Source: a virus
Strand: one strand, 5' to 3'
Length of the DNA: 53,987 nt
IMG/VR virus record: IMGVR_UViG_3300043661_000153
Coordinates: 1-53,987 of that record
Position numbers and translations under genes: made by a program. Position 1 is the stretch's first letter. Every line of letters starts with the position of its first letter. Positions 22,983 through 31,933 of this stretch are shown one piece after another. The notes beneath the pieces are model-generated. The model was not told the origin of the DNA. It saw nothing but the letters and a program-made list of their open reading frames with translations, and ran no database searches.

Positions 22983-23606
22983 ATGCTGATGGTAACGGAA
23001 AAGACCGGCAACATGGCGATGGTTTTGCGGGCCCTCGAAGGCCCGCTTGGACCCGCACCCGTCGAATTGTGCCAGCCGATCACCGAGTGGTGTTTGGTCA
23101 TGGTGCGCTCTGGCTTCGAGTTTCAAGCGCGTGAAGCCATGCGGCGCCGCGGCGTCGGTGCATATTGGCCGAATTACTCTCGGATCGCGATGGTCGACGA
23201 CAATCGCAACGGCGGCCGCATGAGGCGCGTCTTCCTGACACCGGTCGTTCCCGGCGTCATCTTCAGCCCCGCCAAATTCACCGACCTGTTTTGGAATGTG
23301 CTCGATCTGGCGCCGGGCGTCATCAACGTCGCGCGGAAGGCGTACAGCGACATCATTGTGCTCAACGACGTCGACATTGTCCTGATCCACAAGATCGAGC
23401 AGGGCTTGAACAAGCCGATCATGGCGAAAGCTGTCCACAGCTATAAGATCGGCGACAAAGTAAGGCTTTGCGACGATGAGCGATCCGGTTTTGGTATCGG
23501 CAAGGTTTTAAAGCTTTTCAAGGACGGGAGAATCAGCATAGGGGTTGGCGGGATGGGACGGGAGTTGGTGATAACGCTCCTTCCGCACCAGATCAGGCGG
23601 CCGTAG
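22983..23606 (+). CDS. NusG paralogue (specialised transcription elongation factor)
   Basis: About 207 residues; ATG at 22989 is an equally good start because GAGGG lies eight bases before it. The NGN domain is EWCLVMVRSGFEFQAREAMR, GVGAYWPNYSRIA, RRVFLTPVVPGVIF; the KOW-like C-terminus is YKIGDKVRLCDDERSGFGIG and KVLKLFKDGRISIGV. NusG and its paralogues bind RNA polymerase and change pausing or termination. Being the last gene before a terminator and the packaging genes suggests it switches on late transcription by antitermination. Confidence 0.87.
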   Translation: MLMVTEKTGNMAMVLRALEGPLGPAPVELCQPITEWCLVMVRSGFEFQAREAMRRRGVGAYWPNYSRIAMVDDNRNGGRMRRVFLTPVVPGVIFSPAKFTDLFWNVLDLAPGVINVARKAYSDIIVLNDVDIVLIHKIEQGLNKPIMAKAVHSYKIGDKVRLCDDERSGFGIGKVLKLFKDGRISIGVGGMGRELVITLLPHQIRRP

Positions 23607-23613
23607 CATGGCC

Positions 23614-23631
23614 CCTGCCACACTCGGCAGG
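23614..23631 (+). repeat. Hairpin in late leader
   Basis: CCTGCC-ACACTC-GGCAGG, a perfect six-pair stem eight bases after the NusG stop codon. Not followed by a T-run, so not a clear terminator. The remaining leader to 23877 holds no recognised gene or tRNA; only this hairpin and the terminator stand out. Confidence 0.45.
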
Positions 23632-23717
23632 CATCCCAGCTAAGACCGGTTGGCGGCGGTCCAGGTGATCGCTTCATAGGCGCCCAAAGCGAGCGCCAAT
23701 CGCAGAGCGTCCAAATC

Positions 23718-23742
23718 AGCCCGGGCAAAGTCCCGGGCTTTT
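23718..23742 (+). terminator. Predicted intrinsic terminator
   Basis: AGCCCGGG (23718-23725), six-base loop, CCCGGGCT (23732-23739), then TTTTGCTTGT. Eight GC-rich pairs and a T-rich tail. It would end early transcripts unless RNA polymerase is modified. Confidence 0.78.
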
Positions 23743-23882
23743 GCTTGTCATAGGGTAGATGGACTGACAGCTACCACGCCGACTACCTCACCAAAGGACT
23801 GCACCATGTGACGGCATCATCAAGCGGGTCGCGCGTCTAAACCCTGACGCCAGCGATCCGCGATGCCGTTGCAGTGAGTTTG

Positions 23883-24218
23883 ATGAAGAGGCTCAAGCCT
23901 TTAGTTAAAGCTTTCGATGGTCGTGTTGCCAAGCAGCTTCCGAAGGAAGCCGACGCCGAGCTACTCACCGAAGAACACAAGCAATGGCGGCTCTATGTAT
24001 GCCGCCGCGCAGGCTGGCGATGCGAGTGGCTCATTGACGGCCTGAGGTGCCGCAAGGCTTCGCCGGAGCACCGGATGGTAGCCGACCACATCGTCGACCG
24101 CGAAGACGGCGGCGCGCTCTTCGACCCAGCCAACGGCCAATGCCTTTGCGTGCAGCATAATACCATCAAGGGCATCCGATCCCGCGCGCTAAGAGCCGCC
24201 GGGGCAGGGGGGGCATAA
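23883..24218 (+). CDS. HNH endonuclease beside terminase
   Basis: About 111 residues. The HNH core is VCRRAGWRCEW, then VADHIVDREDGGALFDPANG and CLCVQHNTIK, with the Cys pairs and the His-Asn-His set. HNH proteins next to HK97-type terminases are known to take part in DNA packaging (HK97 gp74). A GTG at 23874 is an alternative start. No strong ribosome site is visible at either. Confidence 0.88.
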   Translation: MKRLKPLVKAFDGRVAKQLPKEADAELLTEEHKQWRLYVCRRAGWRCEWLIDGLRCRKASPEHRMVADHIVDREDGGALFDPANGQCLCVQHNTIKGIRSRALRAAGAGGA

Positions 24219-24380
24219 TCTTTGGGCCTTGGAGCACCGCTACCGCTCATGGCGCCATTCGCGGATTTTTTTTCTCAAGCCTGAAATTTTGCCCCTGGCC
24301 AGCTACCTGGCATCAAGGAAAGCCGCTGTTTACCGGCACAAGTACAACGCGTCGCCTGACGGATCGGGTTTTATTTTTCC

Positions 24381-24905
24381 ATGTCGCAAGCCGCCCAAAC
24401 TGAGACCACGCCGCCGCCGGCGCATCGGCGCACCGACCTGTTCGGCGACCCGGTCCCTGAGAACTGGGGCGGTCGTGGCCGGCCGCAGCACATCGCGACG
24501 CAAGAGAACCGCAACAAGGTTCTTATGCTGCTCGCGTTGGGTTGGAACAACGAGCGCATCGCGCAGGCGCTGGGCATCACCGCGCCGACTGTGCGGAAGT
24601 CCTACAAGGTTGAGCTCAAGTTCCGCGACGAGCAGCGCGACCGGCTTAACGCAGCGCTTGCGATGAAGCTCTGGGACGGCGTGCAGGACGGCAATGTCAC
24701 GGCGATCCGGGAATTCCAGGCCTTCCTCGAGAAGAACGACCTGATGAACTACGGCCAGACATCGAAGCCAGAACAGGTGAAAGAGCCCAAGCTCGGCAAG
24801 AAGGACGCGGCGCTTGTCGCAGCGCGCCAGCCTGACATCGGAACGCCGCTGGGAATGTTGATGGCGCAGCGCCAGCAAGGGGGCGGTGGCGGCCGTTCCC
24901 ACTGA
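24381..24905 (+). CDS. terS: Terminase small subunit
   Basis: 174 residues. N-terminal helix-turn-helix: KVLMLLALGWNNERIAQALG, ITAPTVRKSYKVELKFRDEQ. It recognises the packaging start and recruits the large subunit. It lies between the HNH gene and terL; its stop overlaps the terL start as TGATG. Gly-rich end (QQGGGGGRSH). The 162 bases upstream hold no gene that I can support; they are AT-rich with a T-run near 24264-24272, and a cos or pac site could be there. Confidence 0.88.
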   Translation: MSQAAQTETTPPPAHRRTDLFGDPVPENWGGRGRPQHIATQENRNKVLMLLALGWNNERIAQALGITAPTVRKSYKVELKFRDEQRDRLNAALAMKLWDGVQDGNVTAIREFQAFLEKNDLMNYGQTSKPEQVKEPKLGKKDAALVAARQPDIGTPLGMLMAQRQQGGGGGRSH

Positions 24906-26611
24906 TGTGGGACCTAAGCTGCCCAGACTGGGAAGCCCGGATCAGGGAAGGCCGGTCGCTCATCCCCGAAGGGCTTCCGCTTAACGAAGCCGAAGCGAGA
25001 ATGGGCCTCGCGTTCTTCGACGAGCTGCCGCTGCCCGACGGTCTCGACGAGATGACGTTCCGCGAAGCCGTCGGGCCTTGGTTCCGCGACATTGTGCGGG
25101 TCATCTTCGGATCATGGGATCCGGCCACCAGGTCTCGCGCCATCCGGGACATCTTCGCCCTGGCGCCGAAAGGGTCCTCGAAGACGACTTACAGCGCCGG
25201 CTTGATGCTGGCGGTGATGATGATGAACAAGCGGCACTATGCCGAGGCCTTGTTCATCGGCCCGACACAGGCGATCTCTGACCGCGCCTTCGACCAGGCG
25301 GCGGCGATGATCCGCAAGTCGCCCGACCTGCAGCGCCGCTTCGAGGCGCAGGATTACCACAAGATCATCTTCGACAAGGCGAACCGCTCGGAGATGAAGG
25401 TCAAGACCTTCGATCTGAGCATCCTGACCGGCTCGTTCCCGATTTTCGTGCTGCTCGACGAGTTGCATCTGCTCGGCAAGAGCCCGCACACCACCAAGGT
25501 GCTTCGCCAAATTCGCGGCGGCCTCGACAAGCGCGAAGAGGGCTTGCTGCTGATCACCACGACGCAGAGCGACAGCGAGCCGGCCGGCGCCTTCAAAGAC
25601 GAACTGAAGATGGCGCGGAATATCCGCGACGGTAAGTTCAAGGGCAAAGTGATCCGGTCGATGTTGCCGGTGCTCTATGAATTTCCGACAGAGATCGCCA
25701 AGGATCAGGAGCTTTGGCAAGACCCGAAAAACTGGCCGATGGTGATGCCGAACCTCGGCCGCTCTGTGCATCTCGCCACCTTGGTGCCGGACTGGGAGAC
25801 GGAACGCACCAAGGGCGAGCACGCGATCCGGATCTGGGCCTCGCAGCATCTGAATATCCAGATCGGCTTGGGGCTCAAGGGTGAAGGTTGGGACGGCGCG
25901 CTGCACTGGCAGAAGCGAGAAGACCTCAGCCTAACGCTCGACGCCCTGATCGAGCGCTCCGAGGCGATCGTGGTCGGCGCCGACGGCGGCGGCCTTGATG
26001 ATCTTTTCGGCCTGACGGTGCTCGGCCGCGAGCGCGGCACCAAGAACTGGCTGGCCTGGTCGCATGCGTGGTGCCATCCCGACGTGCTCGAGAAGCGCAA
26101 GTCGATCGCCACGCTGCTCTTGGACTTTGCCAAGGAAGGCTTCCTCACCTTTATCGACGCGGAGCATGACGACATCCGCGAGATCGTCGACATCATCGAG
26201 CGCGTCAACGAGGCCGCTCTACTGGCCTGCGTCGCGATCGATAGTGAAGGACCATTCGGCGACCTAGTCGATGCGCTCGACCTGATCGAGGTCAACGAGG
26301 AAAGCGAACAGATCGTCGGCGTGGGCCAAGGTTTCCGGCTGATGAGGGCGATCAAGCACACTGAGCGAAAGCTGCAGCGGGGAACGCTGTTTCATGCGCC
26401 GAGCACGCTGATGGATTGGTGCGTCGGCAACGTAAAAATCGAGCCGACGGCGACCGCGATCCGCGCGACGAAACAGAACGCCGGCGACGCCAAGGTCGAT
26501 CCTGTCTTCGCGCTCTGGGACGCGTCGGAAGTGATGATCCGCAACCCAAAGCCGAAGGCGCCGCACAGCAAGCGGTCCTACCTGCAAGAAGAGGCGCTGA
26601 TCCTGATCTGA
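24905..26611 (+). CDS. terL: Terminase large subunit
   Basis: 568 residues, HK97-type. ATPase: Walker A APKGSSKTT (87-95), Walker B FVLLDELHLLG with Asp185-Glu186, and the coupling segment LLITTTQSD. Nuclease: VVGADGGGLDDLFG (first Asp), DAEHDDI and DAKVDPVFALWDA. Powers DNA translocation into the prohead and cuts concatemers. Complete and without breaks. Confidence 0.96.
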   Translation: MWDLSCPDWEARIREGRSLIPEGLPLNEAEARMGLAFFDELPLPDGLDEMTFREAVGPWFRDIVRVIFGSWDPATRSRAIRDIFALAPKGSSKTTYSAGLMLAVMMMNKRHYAEALFIGPTQAISDRAFDQAAAMIRKSPDLQRRFEAQDYHKIIFDKANRSEMKVKTFDLSILTGSFPIFVLLDELHLLGKSPHTTKVLRQIRGGLDKREEGLLLITTTQSDSEPAGAFKDELKMARNIRDGKFKGKVIRSMLPVLYEFPTEIAKDQELWQDPKNWPMVMPNLGRSVHLATLVPDWETERTKGEHAIRIWASQHLNIQIGLGLKGEGWDGALHWQKREDLSLTLDALIERSEAIVVGADGGGLDDLFGLTVLGRERGTKNWLAWSHAWCHPDVLEKRKSIATLLLDFAKEGFLTFIDAEHDDIREIVDIIERVNEAALLACVAIDSEGPFGDLVDALDLIEVNEESEQIVGVGQGFRLMRAIKHTERKLQRGTLFHAPSTLMDWCVGNVKIEPTATAIRATKQNAGDAKVDPVFALWDASEVMIRNPKPKAPHSKRSYLQEEALILI

Positions 26612-26636
26612 TCACGCGCCAGGAAAGGCCGGCATC

Positions 26637-26804
26637 ATGCGGCAATTCGTGGCGCGGATCGTGGCCTCCATCGATGTGCAGACCGCGCTTCTCGCCGGCG
26701 GTCTCGCTCTGGTCTCCTACGGATCGTCCCTCATCTACTGGCCGGCCGCTTTCATTGTGCCCGGTGCGGTATTGACCGCGGTCGCGATCTTCGGAGTGCG
26801 CTGA
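26637..26804 (+). CDS. Small membrane protein between terminase and portal (55 aa)
   Basis: Frame starting MRQFVARIVASIDVQTALLA and ending VAIFGVR, with two hydrophobic segments. Its stop overlaps the portal start as TGATG and it fills the gap between terL and portal. Small proteins like this are frequent at this place in rhizobial prophages. Function unknown. Confidence 0.66.
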   Translation: MRQFVARIVASIDVQTALLAGGLALVSYGSSLIYWPAAFIVPGAVLTAVAIFGVR

Positions 26805-28114
26805 TGGGCTTGCTCGCGCCGTTGTCGCGCTCGGCGCGGGCCGAGTTCAAGGCCGTGGATGCGTCCGATCTGACCTGGACCGCATTGCTCGGTCAGCCGG
26901 CGTCGAAGGCCGGCGTTGCCGTCAATATCGAGACCGCGCTTCGCGCGTCGACGGTCTTTGCGTGCTGCCGCGTGCTCGGCGAGGGCGTCGCGCAGCTCCC
27001 GCTCAACCTATTTGAGATCATTGGCAACTCGAAAAAGCTCGCGACGAACAATCCGCTTTTCAATATCCTGGCATTGCGGCCGAACGATTTTATGACGTCG
27101 TTCGAGTTTCGCGAGACCATGATGTATCACGCGGTTCTGACGTCGAACGCGTTTGCCTATATCGGTCGCGGTGGCATTGGAAAGACCATCCAAGAACTGA
27201 TCCCGATCTACAGTCCGGTTCGCATTGACCGCGACAAAAACTGGAACATCACCTATTGGATCGAGGGGCCGGACGGCGAGAGCGTCCCGTTCACGCAGCA
27301 AGAGATTTTCCACCTGCGCGGGCCATCCTGGAACGGCTATGTCGGGATGGACGCGGTCAAATTGGCGAGGGAGTCCATTGGGCTCGCCATCGCGACGGAA
27401 GAGACGCACGCGCGGCTGTTCGCCAATGGTGCCAAGCCTGGCGGCGTGTTGTCGGTCGAAGGGACGCTGGGCAAGGAAAACCGCGAGGCGCTCAAGGCGC
27501 GCATCGCCGAGATGCAGGAAGGGCTGCACAACAATTTCAAGACGCTGGTGCTCGATCAGAACGCCAAATGGATGACGATGGCGATGACGGGTGTCGACAG
27601 CCAACACCTCGAGACGCGGCGCTTTCAGACCGAGGAAGTCTGCCGCGCGCTTCGGGTCTTTCCGCAGATGGTGATGAGCTCCGACAAGGTATCGACCTTC
27701 GCCAGCGCCGAGCAGTTCTTCATCGCCCACGTCACCCACTCGCTGATGCCGTGGGTCAAGCGCTGGGAAGAAAAAATAGGGCACTCGCTGCTCGGCGCCG
27801 CCGACAACCTCGAAGCCAAGTTCGCAACGGCGGCGATCATGTTCGGCGATGCGGCGGCGCGCTCGACCTACTATCAGAACGCCTTGGGTGGCGCGCGCGG
27901 CGAGACGGCTTATCTCACGCGCAACGAGGTTCGCTCAATCGAGTCCGCGCTGCTCGGCATCTCGTTCGATCCGCTCGAAGGCGGCGATGATCTGCCGACG
28001 GCGACGCCGCCGGCGGCGCCGATCGGCGGACCCGATGTCACGCCGCACAAGCCAGCTCTCCCAGCGGCTCCAGTGGTTCCAGCGGTCCCAGCAAAACCGG
28101 GCACAGCACAATGA
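26804..28114 (+). CDS. Portal protein (HK97 family)
   Basis: 436 residues: TALRASTVFACCRVLGEGVA, QLPLNLFE, NDFMTSFEFRETMMYHAVLT, PLSRSARAEF, and the typical FRLRGPSWNGYVGMD-like segment, here IFHLRGPSWNGYVGMDAVKL, followed by EEVCRALRVFPQMV. It forms the dodecameric portal through which DNA enters. The Pro/Ala-rich tail (PVVPAVPAKPGTAQ) is a linker. Overlaps the protease gene as ATGA. Confidence 0.95.
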   Translation: MGLLAPLSRSARAEFKAVDASDLTWTALLGQPASKAGVAVNIETALRASTVFACCRVLGEGVAQLPLNLFEIIGNSKKLATNNPLFNILALRPNDFMTSFEFRETMMYHAVLTSNAFAYIGRGGIGKTIQELIPIYSPVRIDRDKNWNITYWIEGPDGESVPFTQQEIFHLRGPSWNGYVGMDAVKLARESIGLAIATEETHARLFANGAKPGGVLSVEGTLGKENREALKARIAEMQEGLHNNFKTLVLDQNAKWMTMAMTGVDSQHLETRRFQTEEVCRALRVFPQMVMSSDKVSTFASAEQFFIAHVTHSLMPWVKRWEEKIGHSLLGAADNLEAKFATAAIMFGDAAARSTYYQNALGGARGETAYLTRNEVRSIESALLGISFDPLEGGDDLPTATPPAAPIGGPDVTPHKPALPAAPVVPAVPAKPGTAQ

Positions 28115-29178
28115 CCGATCTCAATCTCACCGGCGAAAGCTACGCGCACTCGCTGATCGCGGCCGGCAAGGTCGACCGCAATTCGCCGTGGTCGTTTACG
28201 GCCGATGACGGCAATGCGCTTTTGGGCAAAGGCGGCGACGATTGGGATTCCTACGGCAAGGTTCATCTTGGACTTGATCGTTCGGCGAGCGACAAGACGA
28301 AGGCGCGCTACAAGTATCCGGTTGCCAAGAGTGGCAAGCTTTATCGCTCCGGCGTGATCGCCGCCAAGCAGCGCGCGTCGCAGCAAGGCGACGGCGCGGT
28401 CGAGAAAGCGGCAAGCTCGCTGCTCGATCAGATCGACAAGCCGAAATCGTCGCTCGTTGTCGAGCACAAGGCCTCATCCTTCGAATACAAGTTTGTCGAG
28501 GGCGACGGCAGCGCGCTCGGCAGCTTCGAGGGCTACGGCTCGGTCTTCAACAACGAGGATGACGGCGGCGACGTGGTTCTCCCTGGCGCCTTCGAGAAGA
28601 CGCTCGACGCCCATGACGCCGCCGGGACGATGCCGAAAATGCTGCTCAACCACGGCAGCATGGGCGGCTCGCCGTTCGGCGGCAACGATCCGATGGCGGA
28701 CCTGCCGATCGGCAAGTGGACGAAGATGTCGGAAGACAGCCATGGCCTGCAGGTCAAGGGCCGGCTGATCAATCTCGACACCGAGCGCAGCAAGAACATC
28801 TATGGCGCGATGAAGGAAGGCGAGCTGTCGGGCCTTTCGATCGGCTACAAGGCGCGCGATTTCATTCGCGGCACCAAACCGAACGAGCCGCGGCGCCAGC
28901 TCAAGGCGGTCGACCTCTTCGAGGTCTCGCCAGTCACGTTTCCGATGAACACGCGCGCCGGCATCAACACGGTGAAGAGCGCGCGCGATATCACCACGAT
29001 CAGAGAATTCGAAGACTTTCTGCGGGACGCAGGAAGCTTTTCGCGTGAAGCCGCCAAGGCCATCGCCGCCGGCGGCTTCAAGGCACTGTCGTCGCTACCT
29101 CGGGATGAGGCCGACATAGGCGAAGAGATCGCGGGTTCCATTCAGGAACTCGTCGACAAAATCCGCTCATCCACCTGA
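28111..29178 (+). CDS. Prohead protease with N-terminal extension
   Basis: 355 residues. Residues 125-300 are the HK97 prohead protease: GYGSVFNNEDDGGDVVLPGA, His181 in LLNHGS, the active-site Ser in ELSGLSIGYK (240-243), and the end FEVSPVTFPMNTRAGI. Residues 1-110 form an extra domain (GKGGDDWDSYGKVHLGLDRS, YPVAKSGKLYRSGVIAAKQR) that is also found on its own in other phage head proteins. The protease cleaves the capsid delta domain during maturation. A C-terminal region continues after the catalytic domain. Confidence 0.92.
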   Translation: MTDLNLTGESYAHSLIAAGKVDRNSPWSFTADDGNALLGKGGDDWDSYGKVHLGLDRSASDKTKARYKYPVAKSGKLYRSGVIAAKQRASQQGDGAVEKAASSLLDQIDKPKSSLVVEHKASSFEYKFVEGDGSALGSFEGYGSVFNNEDDGGDVVLPGAFEKTLDAHDAAGTMPKMLLNHGSMGGSPFGGNDPMADLPIGKWTKMSEDSHGLQVKGRLINLDTERSKNIYGAMKEGELSGLSIGYKARDFIRGTKPNEPRRQLKAVDLFEVSPVTFPMNTRAGINTVKSARDITTIREFEDFLRDAGSFSREAAKAIAAGGFKALSSLPRDEADIGEEIAGSIQELVDKIRSST

Positions 29179-29185
29179 GGACATC

Positions 29186-30607
29186 ATGAAAACCAAGAGC
29201 CTGCTCTTGTCCGCGACTGCGGACATTGCGGTCACGCGTCGCGCGCTTGCGCTCGCGGGTGCCGCGCGCTTTCACTCGCTGCTCATGCTCGCGAGCGCCG
29301 GCGGCGAAATCGCCGAAGAGGTCAAGAAGGCGGTCGAGCCTTTGATGACCGCATTCGACGCCTTCAAGGAGGCAAACGACGCTCGCCTGAAGGAGATCGA
29401 GAAGAAGGGTAGCGCCGATCCGGTGCTCACCGACAAGCTGGCGAAAATCGAGACCACGCTCTCGAGCTACGAAGGCATCAACCAAAAGCTCGCCACTGCG
29501 GAAACGCAGTCCAAGGCGCTGGCTGAGCAGGTTGGCGCGGTCAACGCCATCATCGCCAAGATGGAGGCCAAGCTTGGCCGTCCGGGCCAATTCAGCCTCA
29601 ACGGCTTCGATGCATTCGGTCGCAAGACCGAACTGAAGAAGCGCGTCGGCGATTGGGCGCGTGCCGTGATCCAGGCTGGATCCATCGGCGCGCAGAACCT
29701 CAACGACGATCAGCGCAAGATGATCGGCGACATCTCTGCGGCCTACAAGGTGCTGCGGATTTCCGACGACACTCTGGGCGGCTACCTCGCCGTCCCGGAA
29801 TTCGTTCCGGAGATCATCGAGGCGATCGTTCTGATCTCCAATGCTCGCTCGATCGTCAACGTGCGCCAGACCGCCAACAAGTCGGTGCGGATCCCGAAAC
29901 GTACCGGCGTCTTCGCCGCCCAGCGCGTGACCGAGCAGGGCACACGTTCGGAAACGACTGGCCTGACGTTCGGTCTCGAAGAGGTGTTGGCGCCGGAGAT
30001 GTACGCCATCATCGACATCTCCAACGAAGACCTCGAAGACAGTGCCTTCGATTTGCAGGAATACATCCAGCAGAACGCGGCCGAGCAGTTCGCCGTGCTC
30101 GAAGGCAAGGAGTTCGTCACCGGCACCGGCGTCGGCCAGCTCGAGGGAGTTCTCACCAACGCCGCGATCGCTGCCGACGTAACCACCAACGCAGCAACGC
30201 TGAGCGCCGATGGTGTGCTCAACGTCTGCTACAATCTCAAGACCGCGTATGCGCGAAACGCCTCCTACATCCTCAACCGCCAGACCATCGGCGCGGTTCG
30301 GACCCTCAAGGACGGCGTCGGCAACTATCTCTGGATGCCGGGCTTGCAGAACGGCTTGCCGAACTCGATCAACGGTCAGCCCTACTACGAGTTCCCGGAC
30401 ATGCCGGCGGTGGGCGCGTCGACCTATCCGATCGCCTTCGGCGATTGGAAGCGCGCCTACACGATCGTCGATCGCATCGCGATGACGTTCCTGCGCGATC
30501 CCTACACGCAGGGAGCGTCCGGCAACGTGCGCATGTGGTTCCGCCGTCGTTGCGGCGGCGCGGTGGTGCTCGCGGAGGCTATCCGCAAGCTGCAGTGCCA
30601 CACCTAA
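29186..30607 (+). CDS. Major capsid protein (HK97 fold)
   Basis: 473 residues. Residues 30-135 form a helical delta domain (VKKAVEPLMTAFDAFKEAND, LDKLAKIETTLSSYEG-like coiled coil), and the rest is the HK97 shell: GGYLAVPEFVPEIIEAI, ISNEDLEDSAFDLQEYIQQN, GTGVGQLEGVL, AYARNASYILNRQT and the end GDWKRAYTIVDR. GAGG lies before the ATG. The delta domain is removed by the neighbouring protease. Confidence 0.96.
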   Translation: MKTKSLLLSATADIAVTRRALALAGAARFHSLLMLASAGGEIAEEVKKAVEPLMTAFDAFKEANDARLKEIEKKGSADPVLTDKLAKIETTLSSYEGINQKLATAETQSKALAEQVGAVNAIIAKMEAKLGRPGQFSLNGFDAFGRKTELKKRVGDWARAVIQAGSIGAQNLNDDQRKMIGDISAAYKVLRISDDTLGGYLAVPEFVPEIIEAIVLISNARSIVNVRQTANKSVRIPKRTGVFAAQRVTEQGTRSETTGLTFGLEEVLAPEMYAIIDISNEDLEDSAFDLQEYIQQNAAEQFAVLEGKEFVTGTGVGQLEGVLTNAAIAADVTTNAATLSADGVLNVCYNLKTAYARNASYILNRQTIGAVRTLKDGVGNYLWMPGLQNGLPNSINGQPYYEFPDMPAVGASTYPIAFGDWKRAYTIVDRIAMTFLRDPYTQGASGNVRMWFRRRCGGAVVLAEAIRKLQCHT

Positions 30608-30650
30608 GCGCGATCTGATCGCGCCTCGCGCCGCCGCTCGTCGGCGGCGC
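30608..30650 (+). terminator. Tandem hairpins after capsid gene
   Basis: First stem GCGCGATC-T-GATCGCGC (30608-30624), then a nine-pair stem GCGCCGCCG-CTCGT-CGGCGGCGC (30628-30650) followed by TTCACCCTTT. Probably a partial terminator or 3' stabiliser that raises capsid mRNA over downstream genes. Confidence 0.55.
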
Positions 30651-30681
30651 TTCACCCTTTCATTCCACTGAGGATCATCCC

Positions 30682-31125
30682 ATGCAACCCGATCTCTATC
30701 ACGGCGTCACGCCGAAAGTGGCTCTGCCGCTGCAGACCGTCGGCACGACCGGCACCGGGCATACCAGCCCGATCATCGATCGCCTTGGCTACCAGGGCGT
30801 TCTCTTCCTGCTCGACTATGGGTCGGTGACCGCGACCAACGCGACCATCACACCCACTCTGACCGAGTGCGATACGACGGGCGGCTCGTTCACGTCCGTT
30901 GCCGATATCGACATGCTCAACACCGAACTCGGTGCGGGCATCGGCGCGACTGCAACGCGCGTGTCCGGCGTCAGCAAGAACGTCGTCAAGAAGCTGAGCT
31001 ATCGCGGCGCCAAGCGGTTCCTCAAGATCAAGGAAGTGCCGACGGTGACGGCCGGTGCGGAATTCGGCATCGACTATCTGCTGCACTCGCCGAGCCACGC
31101 GCCTGCGGGCGCCACGGAAGTCTAA
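30682..31125 (+). CDS. Head-associated protein (147 aa)
   Basis: Beta-rich: VALPLQTVGTTGTGHTSPII, VLFLLDYGSVTATNATITPT, CDTTGGSFTSVADIDMLNTE, and an end FLKIKEVPTVTAGAEFGIDY. Proteins with this pattern commonly follow the capsid gene in rhizobial prophages. Could be a decoration or head-completion protein. The track of structural genes supports virion membership; exact function unknown. Confidence 0.7.
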   Translation: MQPDLYHGVTPKVALPLQTVGTTGTGHTSPIIDRLGYQGVLFLLDYGSVTATNATITPTLTECDTTGGSFTSVADIDMLNTELGAGIGATATRVSGVSKNVVKKLSYRGAKRFLKIKEVPTVTAGAEFGIDYLLHSPSHAPAGATEV

Positions 31126-31150
31126 GCCTAAAGGCTCGGAGTTTTGCGTA

Positions 31151-31924
31151 ATGACAAACGACTCCATCGCGCGTCTCTTGCGCCTTGAGCGCGCGATGGA
31201 GAAGCGGCCGAAATCCGTTGCCATTCTCGGGCTCGGCCTGACCTTGCGGTCCTACATCAATATCGCGAAGGGCCAGGGCGCCCGGCGGACGATTGCCGAC
31301 GAGACCTGGGGCATCAACGCGCTGGGCGATGTCATCCAATGTGATCGCGTCTTCCACATGGACGACGTGCGCATTCAGGAAATTCGCGCCGAGGCGGATC
31401 CCAAGAGCAACATCGCCTCGATGTTGAAATGGCTCAAGACTCATCCGGGGCCGATCTACACATCGCAGACCCATCGGGACTATCCTGGTTTGGTCGAGTT
31501 TCCACTCGCGGACGTGCTCAATTCCTGCGAGGGCCAGCAATACATGAACACGACGGCGGCTTGTGCGGTCGCCTACGCGGTCCATATCGGCGTGCAGAAG
31601 ATCTTGTGCTTCGGTATGGATTTCACGCTGCCGAATTCTTACGACGCCGAGCAGGGGAGAGCTTGTGTCGAGTTCTGGCTGGGTTTCGCGCGTGCGCGCG
31701 GCATCGAAATCGTCTGCCCGAAATCGTCGTCGCTGCTCGATGCCTGCGAGCCATTCGAGCGGCGCATCTACGGCTACGACGCAGTCAATCTGAAAATCTC
31801 CGGTGAGCCAGGCAAGCTGCGGGTCAAGATGACGCCGCGCGCCGAGCTCCCGACCGCCGAGCAAATGGAACGGCGTTACGATCACACGCGTCACCCCAAC
31901 CCCCTCATGCGGGACAAGGACTAG
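31151..31924 (+). CDS. Rossmann-like DUF115-type protein in the virion region
   Basis: 257 residues. A nucleotide-binding-type strand and Gly loop (VAILGLGLTLRSYINIAKGQ) is followed by TWGINALGDVIQCDRVFHMD, NTTAACAVAYAVHIGVQKIL, CFGMDFTLPNSY and a second domain-like end. The order resembles DUF115/MptE-like Rossmann proteins that transfer phosphate or sugar groups. Not a typical capsid or tail gene, so it may modify a virion or host molecule. The start at 31151 was chosen because an upstream frame overlaps the preceding gene. Confidence 0.66.
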   Translation: MTNDSIARLLRLERAMEKRPKSVAILGLGLTLRSYINIAKGQGARRTIADETWGINALGDVIQCDRVFHMDDVRIQEIRAEADPKSNIASMLKWLKTHPGPIYTSQTHRDYPGLVEFPLADVLNSCEGQQYMNTTAACAVAYAVHIGVQKILCFGMDFTLPNSYDAEQGRACVEFWLGFARARGIEIVCPKSSSLLDACEPFERRIYGYDAVNLKISGEPGKLRVKMTPRAELPTAEQMERRYDHTRHPNPLMRDKD

Positions 31925-31933
31925 GAGAGAACG

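Noticed and set aside
24219-24380. Possible cos site or promoter before the small terminase
   Set aside because: Position is suitable and it is AT-rich, but no diagnostic repeat or box could be defended.
29078-30655. 525-residue open frame on the minus strand
   Set aside because: Fully antisense to the major capsid gene; no domain, Arg/Leu-rich composition typical of reversed high-GC codons.
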